Source: Arachnopeziza araneosa (taxonomy: Eukaryota > Ascomycota > Leotiomycetes > Helotiales > Arachnopezizaceae). Taken from it: a stretch of DNA of 64,000 bases. Shown piece by piece: positions 1 to 10,889 of this stretch; the first letter of the stretch is position 1, and the number at the start of each line of letters is the position of its first letter. A program made the translations under genes and the position numbers. The notes under the pieces are model-generated. The model worked only from the letters and a program-made list of their open reading frames with translations. It searched no databases and was not told the DNA's origin. The DNA lies in the NCBI GenBank assembly GCA_003988855.1, contig QYAI01000005.1:806001-870000 (forward strand), written 5' to 3'.

Positions 1-141
1 AGCTCGGCCGCCGTGCAGATCGGCCAGAGTCTGTACATGAGCCTGGAGGAGTTTGGGGATGGGAGCACCGCTGCGGGGAATCGGACGAGTTTCCCCCTGG
101 TGGACATCACGGCCAGTGTCGAGAAGTTGCTGGCTGCTTGA
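1..141 (+). CDS. C-terminal end of an unidentified protein (partial)
   Basis: An open frame runs from the first base of the window to a TGA at 139-141 and gives the last 46 residues of a protein, ending VDITASVEKLLAA. The mix of Ala, Gly, Ser and charged residues looks like a globular cytosolic enzyme, but no family motif falls in this piece. The start and most of the gene lie upstream of the window. After the stop the sequence turns into typical fungal 3' flank. Function cannot be assigned. Confidence 0.55.
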   Translation, partial: SSAAVQIGQSLYMSLEEFGDGSTAAGNRTSFPLVDITASVEKLLAA

Positions 142-811
142 TTGTAAGATGGAATCAAAAATGGTGGGGAAGTATTTGATATCCTATTGGACTGCCTTTT
201 GTGTGACCCGAGAAAAGTATAGTCCTTTTGATCACCCATGTCAAGTGAGTTTGCTGCGTCAAGCAAAGGGAATTCGAGTTTCTTTCCCTCACGGTGTAAA
301 CAACTTGAAATCGTATGCCTACTCTACCACATCTGCTACTTTAAAGTTCTCAGCTACCGGAGCCTGTTGAGCATTCAGCCAGTTTGCTCGAAAAAGAGGA
401 TGTTGTCAGGATAGACTTCTCAGATATCGAGATCGACGACGTCTGTTTCGAAAGAGTTTTGCCACAATTTCGAGTGATTACCAGCTCTTGAGCGTTTCCA
501 CTACATCGGCTAGTTCCGTATTTCCAAACTCAGGACAGTCTACATCTTCAATGGATTTACCAATCTCGACTGTGCAATCGACGTAGCAGTCATTATCACA
601 GTTCACCTGCGTATTTCATAGTTGAGAATCTCAGCTTGCATCTAGTTCTAGCTCCCTTGGAGACTGGAGGGGATTTTGTCAAGTGGTCTCGAATTCACAA
701 AGCATGTAAGAGAGAATTGCCCGTGCCCAAGTGTTTATTTCCGCGCTATGCTACTCAAGAGGATGATGCAGATCCCAAGACTTGAGGATCCAAGATTCCA
801 TAACTCCCGAC
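142..811. other. Intergenic region, nothing recognised
   Basis: The tail of the left-edge gene and the tail of the next minus-strand gene face each other here. The open frames present are short, start without context and lack codon bias. No repeat or RNA gene was seen. Confidence 0.5.
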
Positions 812-2621
812 CTAGTTTTCCGCTCCCAAGCTAACCAGGTAGGTATCTCCTTTTTTTCTGCATCAGCGCAATTCCCAGAGATTTTTCTCCGTCCCAATGC
901 CAATCCAATCATAATCTGTGCGCGATATCTCCTTCGCAAGTACTCACCATCCCTCGTCCTGTGGGTTCCAGCGGTAGTTGTACTTCTGCACGTAGCGGTC
1001 CTCGTCAAACTGGTGGCGGCGCCAGTAGCACATCATGAAGCAGTTGCCGCCGCACTCGAGACAGACGGCGTCGGGGGAGGCGAACATGTGGACGACCTCG
1101 GCGTGCGTCATGTGGCGCCACGGGGAGTTGGCGTAGACCCTGTAGGGGGCGGGTTGGGCGGGTGCTGGCGCGGAGACGGAAGCAGAGGTGGAGGCAGAGG
1201 CGGAAGCAGAGGCGGAAGCAGAGGCGGAAGTAGAGGTAGCGGCAGATGAAGAAGAGGGGTTGCTTTCGTTGGCGGTGCTCTGAGGAGGGGCTGGTTGAGC
1301 TGACGGTGTGGCCAAAGAGGTGGAAGATGAGGTGGAAGATGAGGTGGTGACTTGTTGAGAGGAAGGAGGAGCGGTGGTGCTGCTCGAGGCCTTTGCGGCG
1401 GTTGCTTGTTCAGGGGTGGAAGAAGCCATCTTTGATGGTCGAGAAGGGGTTGATTGTGGAGGGTTGGTGGGAGTTCGGATCGGAGGTTGAGACGAGGCAG
1501 GTTGTCCAGAAGTAGTCTGGACGACCTGGGGTTGAGAGTGAATTGATTGTCCAAGATGGGCTGGGACAACCGAGGACTGAGAGTGAGCCGACTGTCGCTG
1601 GCTGGCTCCCACATTCGAGGGTTGAGAGCGAATTGGCTGCGCCGATGCTGGGCCCTGGGATGGAGCTGCGGGAACGGCCTGTTGATTGTAGGGGATCATT
1701 GCTGCTACCGCTGCGGCTGGTGTTGCGAGGATTGTTTGCTGTCGAACTCTCGTGGCATTGATCTCGGCTTGAGTGGCATTAGGTTTGGGACTGTGCATAT
1801 CAGCTGCTGTTATCAAATGTCCGCTCATATTCCAATTCCATCTCAAACCACCCTCTCAGAACAATGTCCCTAAAGTTCATCTTCCGCTTCCAGACCAAAC
1901 CAAAGAAAGGACAACAAAACTCACTGAGTATATTCATAGCCCTCACTGAAGCGGTCGTTAAAATGAGTGGTAATCGCATCCTGGAGACCCTTCACCGCAC
2001 TCGCAGCGACGTATCTCGAATCGGCCACCGGCGGCGTCTGCGTGTCATGCTTCAAGTGCGAGCGACGAATGTTGGACACGGCTCCCAATCGCCGCTTGTG
2101 CCACGATGCCAGGAGATCGCCCCTGATGGGTTAGCTTAGCTCATGAAGCAGCGAGGGATAGGTGCGTACTTGGTCGAGGAGGTGGAGAAGGCTACTCCGA
2201 CGGTCTTGTCGTTGAAGAGAGCCCTGGGAGGTCTGAGTCAGTGGCTGGATGCGGGCTTCTGAGCGTGCTTCTTGGGAGAGAAGGGAGATCTTGGGGGCTT
2301 TTCTGGTTGGGAAGGTGTTGCATCGTCGGTGCTTCTTCCGCTTGACGGAGATCGATGGACACCCTCCCAGGCCCACAGAGTATGTATCCGAGGAGAGAAA
2401 ATCCGCTTCTCCACTAGAGATGCATCCGAGCGTATCCAGACACGATGAGTTGGTATCTGCGGCTCACAGAGCTCAAGGAATGTACCGCGTACGTACCCAT
2501 AGCGATATGCTTCGTCTCCGATAGCTGTAATCATAGCACTAGGAACCGGAATCAGCTCTCTTTCATCCCGGCCCGGGTTCTGGGGGACTTACCTTTGTGC
2601 GGCGGTCCATTGTTGACCCAT
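812..2621 (-). CDS. Hypothetical protein, low-complexity middle, Cys-rich C-terminus (six exons)
   Basis: The gene is largely hidden by introns. Exons on the minus strand are 2621-2593 (MGQQWTAAQ), 2538-2497 (AMITAIGDEAYRYG), 2232-2170 (ALFNDKTVGVAFSTSSTK), 2122-1925 (DLLASWHKRRLGAVSNIRRS and on), 1790-948 and 830-812. All phases agree, giving about 397 residues. Residues 1-125 look folded and charged. Residues 125-330 are Ser/Gln/Pro/Ala-rich, with a Ser-Ala dipeptide run. The C-terminus has a CLECGGNCFMMC cluster at about residue 354 that could bind metal. The third exon and the last exon are the least certain, because intron 2 is about 260 nt and the last exon adds only a few residues. No family was recognised. 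The long low-complexity middle suggests an intrinsically disordered regulator, which is inference only. Confidence 0.6.
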
Positions 2622-3518
2622 GGTTGCTTTTTTGCTGTCGAAGAACTGCTGTCGATGATCAGTCAACTGTCGAAAGACGGCCGTCAATCATGTATGACAG
2701 CGGTGATGATGGTTGACAAAGAACAATAGCTGCAGTGACTGCTAACACGAATGACAACAATGATGGTTTGCCGAAAGTTGGAAAAACTGACCTGGTGGAG
2801 GGATGTGTGGGCTTGGGACGTGCAGAAATACCGGGGGTGCTATCTTATCTTCCTAGAGGACGTGTTTACTGGCCGTAAAAGCGACCCTTTCTCATGTCCT
2901 GCCATCTTGATTAAATTTGACACGTGATCTAAGCGAGCTTGGAAAGGGGGGATGGCCGCTGACTATTGCTCTTCTGATCTACGAACTTTAATGCTGTATT
3001 GTACTTGCCTGTTTTCTTGCTTTACCAGCTGTCTTAATGGGGTTTTCTAAGAGTTTGGCACTATTCTGCTGCGAAATGAAGCAAGGCATGTCCCAGCTGG
3101 GAATCGTAGATGGCGTTTCTTCTCTTTCAACAACTTCTGTCTTGACATTTTGATAGTTCCAACTGGTTCTATGTAGTAATATCCCAGTAATAATTCATTC
3201 AAATCAGCAGTATCAAACTATCCTACTTCGTCCGGAAGTTTTCGCGGAATGAAACATCTGGCTCAGCTGTTCTATTTCTTGCAAAATAGGAGTCAGAACC
3301 TCCGAGATACGTCCTAGAGAACTTAATTCCTCCTTGAATTGATCTTTGGTTGGTATTTCTTTCCCCTTGTCACATTCTGCTTCACATGTTCATTGTTCAG
3401 ACCAGGGTCTTTGGTGTAGCCGCAAGAAGCAGCAGAGATTGTCATGTTGCTTTTTAAAAAGCATAAAGAAAAGCCCGCAGGCGAAGAACACACACAAACA
3501 CACCCCGTCCCCCTACTC
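2622..3518. other. Gene-free region between two minus-strand genes
   Basis: This holds the upstream region of the six-exon gene (2593-2621 is its first exon) and the downstream flank of the RGG-rich gene. No convincing coding frame was seen. TCACGTGATC at about 2920 is an E-box-like palindromic core that recurs elsewhere in the window. Confidence 0.4.
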
Positions 3519-4998
3519 CTACTGATCCCGGAGAGCTGGGTCCAACCAGGCGGGCCCCGGAGGAGCAGCACCGCCACTTCCACCTCGACCACCCCGACTA
3601 CCCTGACCACCACGCCCAGCAGCGCCACCACCACCACCACGCACAACCGTTGCTGCAGCCGCAGGAGGGACCAAGGGGAGGGAAACTAGCCCCTGGTTTG
3701 CTGGGCCAGCCGCAAGAGGGTTTGCAAGTGCAGGTGCACCCGCGACCAAAACAGCACCACCACGCCCGCCGGCACCACCACGAGCTCTTCCACCAGCTCC
3801 ACGACCCCGACCCCGACCCCGACCCCGACCACGGCCCCGACCTGCAGCAGTAGCAGGAGCGGCAAAAACAGCAGCGCTGTCAACTTGTTAGCCCACGCTC
3901 TTGCACCTCTGTCCCCACTTACTATCTTGGCAGCGCATAAACGCGCGCCCGCGTGGCGGCTTCAGCAGCGGCCTGGGCGGCGGCAGGAGAAGCGAGGAAG
4001 GCCGGAGTCTGGCGAAGACTCCGCATTGCTCCGTAAAGAGCCGAGTCGCGGGCACGGCTGGGGTTAGTGGTGTTAGCTTCAGCACGAGATTCAGACGTTA
4101 AATAGTGTGCGGAATGGAAAGAGAGAATTGATCTTCACTCTTCGGAATGGAAAGAATTGATATTCACTCTTCAGAATAGAAAGAATTGGCAGTCACTCTC
4201 GACGCTTGGAATATATACTATGTGACTGTTTCTCTTCGAACCCTCGCTTGAAAGTCGACCACCGAAGAAGAAATGGTCGAGGTGTTGACGCGTGGATTGA
4301 AAGTCGATAAAAGACTAGGTAGGACTGTTGAAATCAAGATCAGGGTGTAAAGGTAGAACCTCTTGATACGTGGATTCAAAGTCGATAGAGACTTTGTACT
4401 AAGATCAAGTTGTGAATGTCGAACTTGAGCTTCGGGATAGGGGTCTTGCAATTCGGATTGAAAGTCGGTACAAGACAGAGATTGTTCTGCCTCAGATCTG
4501 ATTGTGATTGTCGAACCGAGGGTCCAAAAGAGGAAAGTCTCTGACTTAATCTTAATGTCGACAGCAGGACTGTACTTTGACAACAATATCTTCAGCTGAT
4601 TGTCGTTCCTCTCTTTGTTAAAGCAGAGCCAGTCATATCGACATCAATGCCAGTCTTTGAGCACAGCCTTTTACCCCAGCTCTTAGCTTTGCGGGTTCTA
4701 CATCCACTCGGATATAGAATGGATCTGGATATTGCTTTTAGATTTGCACGTGTTCTCAATAAGAATAGCCTACTGTAGCCTGTTGTGGTTAGACCCTCGA
4801 GTAGGTTGTTGGATCAAATAGGAAGTGTTTGTGTAGATGAAGAATCAAGAGCATAGAATAGAATTGAACTTACCGGAGACGAGTCAATGCAGCTGGAGTT
4901 GGAGCAGGGGCACTGTTTACAGATTAGCTACCGGCTGATTACTGAGAGAAAGAAGGCACTTACGCAGTTGCTGCAGCGGCGTTAGGTTGGTTATTCAT
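3519..4998 (-). CDS. RGG/Ala-rich low-complexity protein with repeat-bearing intron
   Basis: Four exons on the minus strand: 4998-4964 (MNNQPNAAAATA), 4912-4874 (APAPTPAALTRLR), 4057-3923 (ARDSALYGAMRSLRQTPAF and on) and 3876-3519. The result is about 188 residues. Every intron is phase 2, so the internal exons (39 and 135 nt) are multiples of three. The N-terminus is Ala/Pro-rich. A short helical Ala-rich segment follows, then about eight Arg-Gly repeats and a second RGG-rich block. RGG boxes usually bind RNA or undergo arginine methylation, so an RNA-associated or nuclear role is plausible but unproven. Intron 2 (4058-4873, 816 nt) is very long for a fungus and carries tandem repeats. The ATG was chosen because the splice GC|GTAAGT follows within 35 nt and keeps frame. 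The gene is divergent from the charged protein at 6263. Confidence 0.55.
4111..4200. repeat. Three degenerate copies of a ~30-bp repeat
   Basis: Copies begin near 4111, 4143 and 4173. Each has the pattern GGAATGGAAAGAATTGAT followed by TTCACTCTTC, with a few changes and one small insertion. The block lies inside the long intron of the RGG-rich gene. Confidence 0.7.
4245..4520. repeat. Degenerate minisatellite, ~50-80 bp spacing
   Basis: The phrase GGATTGAAAGTCGATA or a close variant recurs at about 4245, 4294, 4372 and 4455. The intervening sequence is related (AGATCA...TGTCGAACC). Spacing varies from 49 to 83 bp, so the array is old or unequal. It is intronic to the RGG-rich gene and creates a spurious long open frame. 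Confidence 0.6.
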
Positions 4999-6262
4999 TG
5001 TGCTATCAAGAATTTGTGTTAGCAATTGTATTCTGTATCTGCTTTTGCTGCCAAGGGGCTCTGATTGAATATGGGCGTGGCTTCAATTCAAACTACTCAT
5101 GGTCCAAGGCTTTTGTTAAAGCCATTCGACTCGTTTCAAAGCACCACAGCAGGAGAGGACTCGATATTGTGTCTGAGGAGAGCAAATAGATCGAAGCTTA
5201 CATTGAGATGGATGTCTGCTTGTTGGGATTAGCAACAGAGCCTCAACCAGCCTGGGAAAGATGCAAATACTTACAGAGAGAAAGAATCTGCTGGTTCGAG
5301 TATCCTATTCAACTGTATCAGCACAGTCCTGCTGTTGAGATAGCAGATGGTTACGTTTTTAAATTGTGTGCAGACCAAAGAAGAAAGAGGAGATTCAGAC
5401 ACGGAAATTTCTTTATCAGCTACAATCTACAAATTCGTGCCGCACTAGAACAAGAGCAGTTTAGCACGATTTCAAGTGTATTATTTGAGAGACTTCCGCG
5501 ACGTGTTCAATACTTAGAACAGGACAGAACTACCATTGTTCTTGGCTGTTACACTTATTATTTAATCTGAAGAATCAATATGTACCTTTCCCAGGCTTTG
5601 ATCTGTATTATCCAGATCAGACAAAACTACCCCTCTCCCCTATTCAGAGCCACAGCTCGGTTGTAAGCGACCACGTGATGTTTACAAAACGAATTCTTTT
5701 GCATGCAGATGTTACTTGGAATTCAGCAGTCTCACACAGCGTTCAAGGTAAAATAAGGTTCTGTTCTTCTGCGTAGGGGGTAGAAGAACAAGATTTGTAT
5801 TTAATCAATATTCAAAGTATTGTAGTGTGAAATCTACTGTTATCTTAGCGGCCAGGTTGTGTAGACCCTCGAGGGTATCACCCCCGTGAAAATCGCGGGC
5901 TAGTAGATAAGAAGCAAATTTTCGAGATCTTAAATTTTCCTTCCTTGAACAACGTGCATCGTTCATGTAAGGACCCAAGATCTGGATCTACAACCCCCTC
6001 CGCAGTTCTCGTTTGTGCTAATTATTGATATAGAGTCTTTTTTAAAGACTCATAAGATAATTCGAGCTCTCCCACTGTATGTTCAACTCCCAAAGGCTTC
6101 AGATCTTGAATAGCGTGTTGAACTGACCCCTCCTTTCGAAGATCCATCAACATCAACCAACACTTTCATCTGTATGTATATTTCCAGAGCTGCCTGCTCT
6201 AGATCTGTGTATTTACTAATCATTTCGTCTGAAGACCCATCAACACCAACCAACACACCAGA
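4999..6262. promoter_or_regulatory. Shared divergent upstream region of the two low-complexity genes
   Basis: About 1.26 kb separates the two divergent start codons. Open frames of up to 120 codons occur on the plus strand but lack context and family signal. A phrase ending CATCAACACCAACCAACACAC appears near 6230-6256 with a close copy near 6145-6167, so the leader of the plus-strand gene holds a ~90-bp duplication. TAGACCCTCGAG at about 5863 matches a similar phrase at about 4790 in the neighbouring intron. No TATA box could be chosen with confidence. Confidence 0.4.
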
Positions 6263-7472
6263 ATGCCACCAAAGAAAGCGTAAGTAATCCCTATTTCCTC
6301 TGATATACTTCAAGATGCCTTCTATCCTTAGGCTGGGTACAAGAATTGATTCATATATCCCCAATATTACCCTTGAGAATACATCACTAACTTGAATGGA
6401 AAATAGAGAGAAGAAGGAGGAGAAGGCCAAGAAGGGCGATAAGCGGTATGTGTATTCCACGTCTTATAATAGAACTAAACTAACTTGGATTCTTAGTTCT
6501 GCCTCCCCTGCCTCCCCCCCTCCCGCCAAGAAGCCAAAGTAAGTAACTAGCCAAGTTCTATCAAAAGAATTCTTTCTACCATTTCAACAATACCTTGCAT
6601 ATTCTTTCAAGTCTATTGCTTATTTGTTGTTCGACAATATCTTGAATATTCTTTCGAGCCCGCTGTTTATTCGTTGTTCGAAATTATCCTGTATATCCCT
6701 TTAATCTTGTTGTTTATTTGTCGTTCAGCATTAACTTGTATACTCTTTCAAACCTATTGTTTATTTGTTATTCGACAATATCTTGCATATCTCTCTAGGC
6801 TTGCTGTTTATTTATTGTTCGACAATATGTTATATCTCCTTCTAGGCTTGTTGTTTATTTGTTGTTCGACTTTACCTTGTATATCCTTTCAAGCCTATTG
6901 TTTATTTTCTTGTTTGACAATTAACTAACATTATTATAGGACCAAGCCCACCTCTGCTGCCCCTCCTAGGGCACGGTAAGATATCTTTTTTTCCTTGTCG
7001 ATTTTATAATCGAACATCCTGCTAACAATACTTATAGAAATAGCAACCAAGACGCGATCACCAAGCGGGTATCTCGTGCTTGGGCGGAGGAGAAGGACGC
7101 GGCCGGCCCCGGTGAGGGGCCTAAGGAGAGAAAGGAGAGAAAGGGGGCGCTACGGGCGCGGGTGGAGAAGGAGTTTCGGGAGAAGGAGTATGTGTTACAC
7201 AGCTTTTTCCAAAATCGACAATGAATCATGCTGACTTACTGGGATTTAGTGCTGCTGGCTTAATTCGCCGGCCGAAGAAGAAGGGGGGGAAGAAGATGGT
7301 GGAGAAAGAGGGAGAGGAAGAAGACGAGGAAGAGGATGATGACGACGAGGAGAAGGAGGAGGAAGATGAGGATGAAGAGGGAGGACCCGCCCCCGGTGCT
7401 GGTGGTTCTGCTGGCGCTGCCGGCGAAATCAACAACCAGACTGGGGAGGAAATGGGCCTCTACGATGCGTAG
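6263..7472 (+). CDS. Highly charged nuclear-type protein built from micro-exons
   Basis: Six exons: 6263-6279 (MPPKKA), 6407-6445, 6497-6538, 6940-6975, 7038-7187 and 7250-7472. All five introns are phase 2 and the four internal exons (39, 42, 36 and 150 nt) are multiples of three. The predicted protein has 168 residues. Residues 1-45 are Lys-rich with Pro/Ser and NLS-like PAKKPKKTK. The middle is a charged helical segment (ITKRVSRAWAEEKD). Residues 105-145 form an acidic Glu/Asp tract after KKKGGKK. The end is Gly/Ala then GEEMGLYDA. The basic-plus-acidic design resembles histone-chaperone or nucleolar proteins, but no family was recognised. Intron 3 carries a perfect-period 47-bp repeat array. 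Confidence 0.65.
6595..6924. repeat. 47-bp tandem repeat, seven copies, inside an intron
   Basis: Copies start at 6595, 6642, 6689, 6736, 6783, 6830 and 6877, so the period is 47 bp with no drift until the last copy. The consensus starts TTGTATATCCTTTCAAGCC, continues with TATTGTTTATTTGTTG and ends TTCGACAATATC. The array fills most of the 401-nt intron 3 of the charged gene. The final copy runs into AATTAACTAAC, the apparent branch site, just before TATTATAG. The copies therefore resemble multiplied 3' intron segments. Confidence 0.9.
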
Positions 7473-9445
7473 TTGTTTGTGTGCTTTTCTGGTCGCGGGT
7501 AGTTTTTTTAAGCTTTAAATAGCAATGGAGTCTCTTCCCTTCGGGGTTGAGCATTGCCCCGCTGATTTAGCACTTCAAATCTCGTGAATAAGTTTCGAAA
7601 TTCAGCTGCTTATATCTCTATTTAAAAGTATAACTAGAGAATAAACATTAGGAGCTTTTTTATACATCTATTTCTTGTTTAAATTTATTAGCAATCTATA
7701 TACAATTATAGTTTGATACTAAACAAAGAGCTTATTAACACGGAAACTTAGATTCTCTGTAAATATTAGAAAGCTACGTTCGAACAATAAGCGTTGTATA
7801 TAATGACAACTTTAAGAATTTTGCAGATCGGCTTTCAAACAGAGTCTAGTCTCTTATCTAAGAAAATATTTGTTATGAAATTTTCGACATGTTCTTCCAG
7901 GTAGGAACTAATGCAGTATTTGATGCTACAAGCTATTAAACTTTTGCAATCCTTCAATCTTTTAATCCTCTTTGTATAAGACGCTTTAAGTTGCAATTTC
8001 AAGTGAAAGTCCTGTAGATTTCAGTTACTAAGCAACCAAAAAGCAAAAACTCTTCTTAAGCCCCTAGGAAAGCAGACCTTGTCAGTTAGTTATCTATCAA
8101 AAGAAAGAAAAAACCCCTACAAACCAGCCAAAAAAAAGCAGCGCAGCTATAATGGGTTCAAAATGAGTGTTTCCAAATGTCTTTCTACATTCCATATTAA
8201 AGTAACTCTAGCTGAAACTTCATGGCTCTGCTTCATTATCTGGTTTCGGCATTGGATAATGAAATGAGAACTCTGGGTAAACCATTCATTCTAAGTCATC
8301 TATCGTACAAGAGCACAACAGTAGCTTGGCCATCGTTAACAATTCAATTAAATATCTCTGTATACACCAGAGTAAAAAAATTCTCGATACGCAATTTCAG
8401 TAGTGTGTTTTATGTGAAAAAGTTCTGCTGCACATAATTAAATCTGTCGGTTCACGATAAACCTAGGTTATTCGTATTGGCCGGTTTACCCTGGATACTG
8501 GACTCCTCACGTTGTGGAGGGGTCTGTATCGGTGGGTTATATGGGGTTCTGGCTGCCTGACTAACTAGGCTCTCATGCGTGGCACGTGATTATTGTACCA
8601 ACAAAATCGTAAGCGCTCTTTAAATTACAAGAGCTTAATCAACTTTCAGATGTGTAATTTCTTAGGCATTTTCTATATCTATTATGAGCAATAAGTCGTC
8701 GCTCTACTAGATAAACTACAAAAAACTATTATATACCATTACGGCTTGAAAACTTTTGTGGATAAGATGGTAGTCATTCGAAAATCACACTTATATCAAA
8801 GTTGTGGAACTCTCTTTGCTATTGAGCAAAACTCCCGCTTGAAAGCTGTTTGAACTTTATTCGAAATCTACGCTCCCGAGGTTCTCTTGTCACAGGAGAT
8901 TCACGTGGTATATATTGGGGATTAAGTTGTTCCAAATAGCGTTACTGCTTTTTGCAACGCCTCTCTCAAATTCGATTAGTCATCCTATACTTTCACCTTG
9001 CAGATATTTCGTTGCCCATATCCAGCTGATCCATTTTAGGCAAACTTAATTTTCTCTATGCAGCGAAGAAAAGAGGAGATAGGTGAGGTGGTCTAATTGG
9101 CATGGGTTTTTTGGGTGGGAGGCTGCTGCTTGGAAGAGTGTTACCCAGCTCCGCCCAATCCTCGCTTCATCGAGACCGGCTTCCTTCGTAAGATTTACCC
9201 CTGGTCTGCAGGTGCAGGAGCCTGTAAGATGGGGAAAAGCTGGTTGTGGTTACTGGCGCTTTGGCTGGGTGGACAGGAAGGCCGTCGTTGCCATTCGAGT
9301 GTAATTCAAGGAAGTTTTTGCAATGGGTCTGAAACAGTCTTAGAACTCTTCCCACAACTTTGAATTATCGTGAAGACAAGCAACATTCATTTTGCAAGAG
9401 GAGAGATAATAGGATATTAAAGGCTGCGTTGGAGGGTATTGAAAC
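7473..9445. other. AT-rich gene-free region
   Basis: Nearly 2 kb with many poly-A/T runs and no credible coding frame; open frames of 60-90 codons look random. Such blocks in ascomycetes often mark old repeat DNA altered by RIP, but no recognisable element remains. Confidence 0.4.
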
Positions 9446-10169
9446 TCAATCTCTCTTCCCCACATCCCCACCTTCCCCGTCTGTCCCTGGCCTATTCAAA
9501 TACCAAGCCCACATATCTGACTTCCTCTCTTCCTCAGGTTTCTCCATATCAACCCATCTCTCATAAGACTTCTCAACGACTAAGACCTTCCTAGCACCAC
9601 ATTTCTCCAGTACTTTATTACTAGCCCCATTCCCGGGACTCGTCTTTGCCACCAGCCTCATCATATTCTGCCTCTCCTCCAAGCCCCAGAAGAAAGCCAA
9701 AAATGCTCTAAACGCTTCACTAGCATATCCTTTCCCCCAATAAGAGATATTAAGGCAATAGCCCACTTCCATACCCAGTCCCTCCTCACTCCATCGATTC
9801 GTACCGACCATACCAATCATCTTCATCTCTCCATTGAGTTTCACCTCGTCTTTGAGGAGGATGGCGAACTTATCGATTTCGGGATTCTGCTCATTGCGGG
9901 ACACGAAGTGGAACCAGTCGCGGCTTTCTTCGAGAGTTTCTTTCTTGGGTTTCGATCTAGGTTTCCAATTAGATAAAAAGCTATAGAGGGGCAAGGGGCT
10001 AAGCTCACGACCAGATGACAGTTTCAGCGTTTGCCCATATCTCATGAAAATCTTCAAGGTGTTTATCTACTTCAAGCCGTTCGAGGAGGAGTCTGGGCGT
10101 AGCTATCACATCGTCTTTTTCATTTCTAACTGGAATTGAGGATTTTTGTTCTTTGGTCTGATCTCCCAT
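9446..10169 (-). CDS. GNAT-family N-acetyltransferase (RimJ/RimL-like)
   Basis: Two exons, 10169-10009 and 9956-9446, joined across a 52-nt intron (TC|GTGAGC to CCTAG|A), give 223 residues. Residues 22-31 read IATPRLLLER, the classic first strand of Acetyltransf_3 proteins. Residues 118-140 contain the acetyl-CoA pyrophosphate loop YWGKGYASEA. Then NGASNKVLEKCGARK gives the conserved 'SxxVLEKxG' element. The family transfers acetyl groups from acetyl-CoA to a protein N-terminus or small amine; the substrate here is unknown. No signal peptide is seen, so it is probably cytosolic. The ATG at 10169 is the first in frame and precedes the conserved strand. Confidence 0.88.
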
Positions 10170-10889
10170 TTCGGTTATCCTTCGTTACTGATAAGAATCG
10201 GAAGTGTGGGAGCTAAAATGCTTCTCTCAACTCCAAAATACCTGAGATCTCGAGTCAAGCAGTAGAGACAACTGATAATGATAATCAGACTCGGGTTCCC
10301 TGTAATTGCTGATGACAGAAATAGTAGCGTCGTCCAGAGAGCGCAAATCGATTTGGGTATTATATGTTCAACTCCTCTTATAAGAGTGTACAGGTATGAC
10401 TAATCCGGCGAAGCACAACGTTGCAATTCAATTCTAGTCCAGATCCTGATTTCTTGGGTTCAATCTGCGTTTATTAGTTACTCTTTTGGAATACAAGCTT
10501 TGAAGCCGTCTCGAGAGAAACCCTCATGTGAGGATTAGGTGAGAGAGACGCTTTTCGCGTTGATGCTACACCGTCATGCCACTTTAGATAGTGGGGTAAT
10601 TGCCCCACTATCACAATGAAAGGCTCGGGAAAATTAAACACCGAAATACTTAATCTCTTATTCGAAACAGTGTAATTGCAAATCTTGAAATAGGAAAAAG
10701 ATAGTCAAGCTTTAGATGTTCTCCTACTTTGGACTTTAGAAGTTCGTATTAAAGCACTCGTAGGTTTCCCGAATCTCTATCCCTTATGTCGAGACTCAGA
10801 CCAAAATCATAGGCCAAACAGGAAATATACATGAGTTATCAATCTAAGAAATCCCATTTTTTATCATATAAATCAAAGAATTTTATGTT
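10170..10889. other. Intergenic region, nothing recognised
   Basis: Between the acetyltransferase start and the HET gene stop. The sequence is moderately AT-rich. A plus-strand frame overlapping the HET tail is an antisense shadow. Confidence 0.4.

Larger units (their letters stand above)
4058..4873 (-). other. 816-nt intron with two tandem repeat families
   Basis: The intron between exons 2 and 3 of the RGG-rich gene. It starts GTAAGTTC (minus strand) and can end CCCCAG. Most introns in this window are 45-120 nt. It contains the repeat blocks at 4111-4200 and 4245-4520. No alternative exon with convincing coding character was found inside, although a 122-codon open frame overlaps the larger repeat array. 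Confidence 0.45.

Noticed and set aside
4218..4586. 122-codon open frame on the minus strand as a gene
   Set aside because: It overlaps the degenerate repeat array inside the intron of the RGG-rich gene. Its repeated residues come from the DNA repeats, not from a protein family.
9083..9363. Trp/Gly-rich frames at 9.1-9.4 kb as a small gene
   Set aside because: No supported context; three overlapping frames look equally open, as expected for stop-poor GC-richer DNA.
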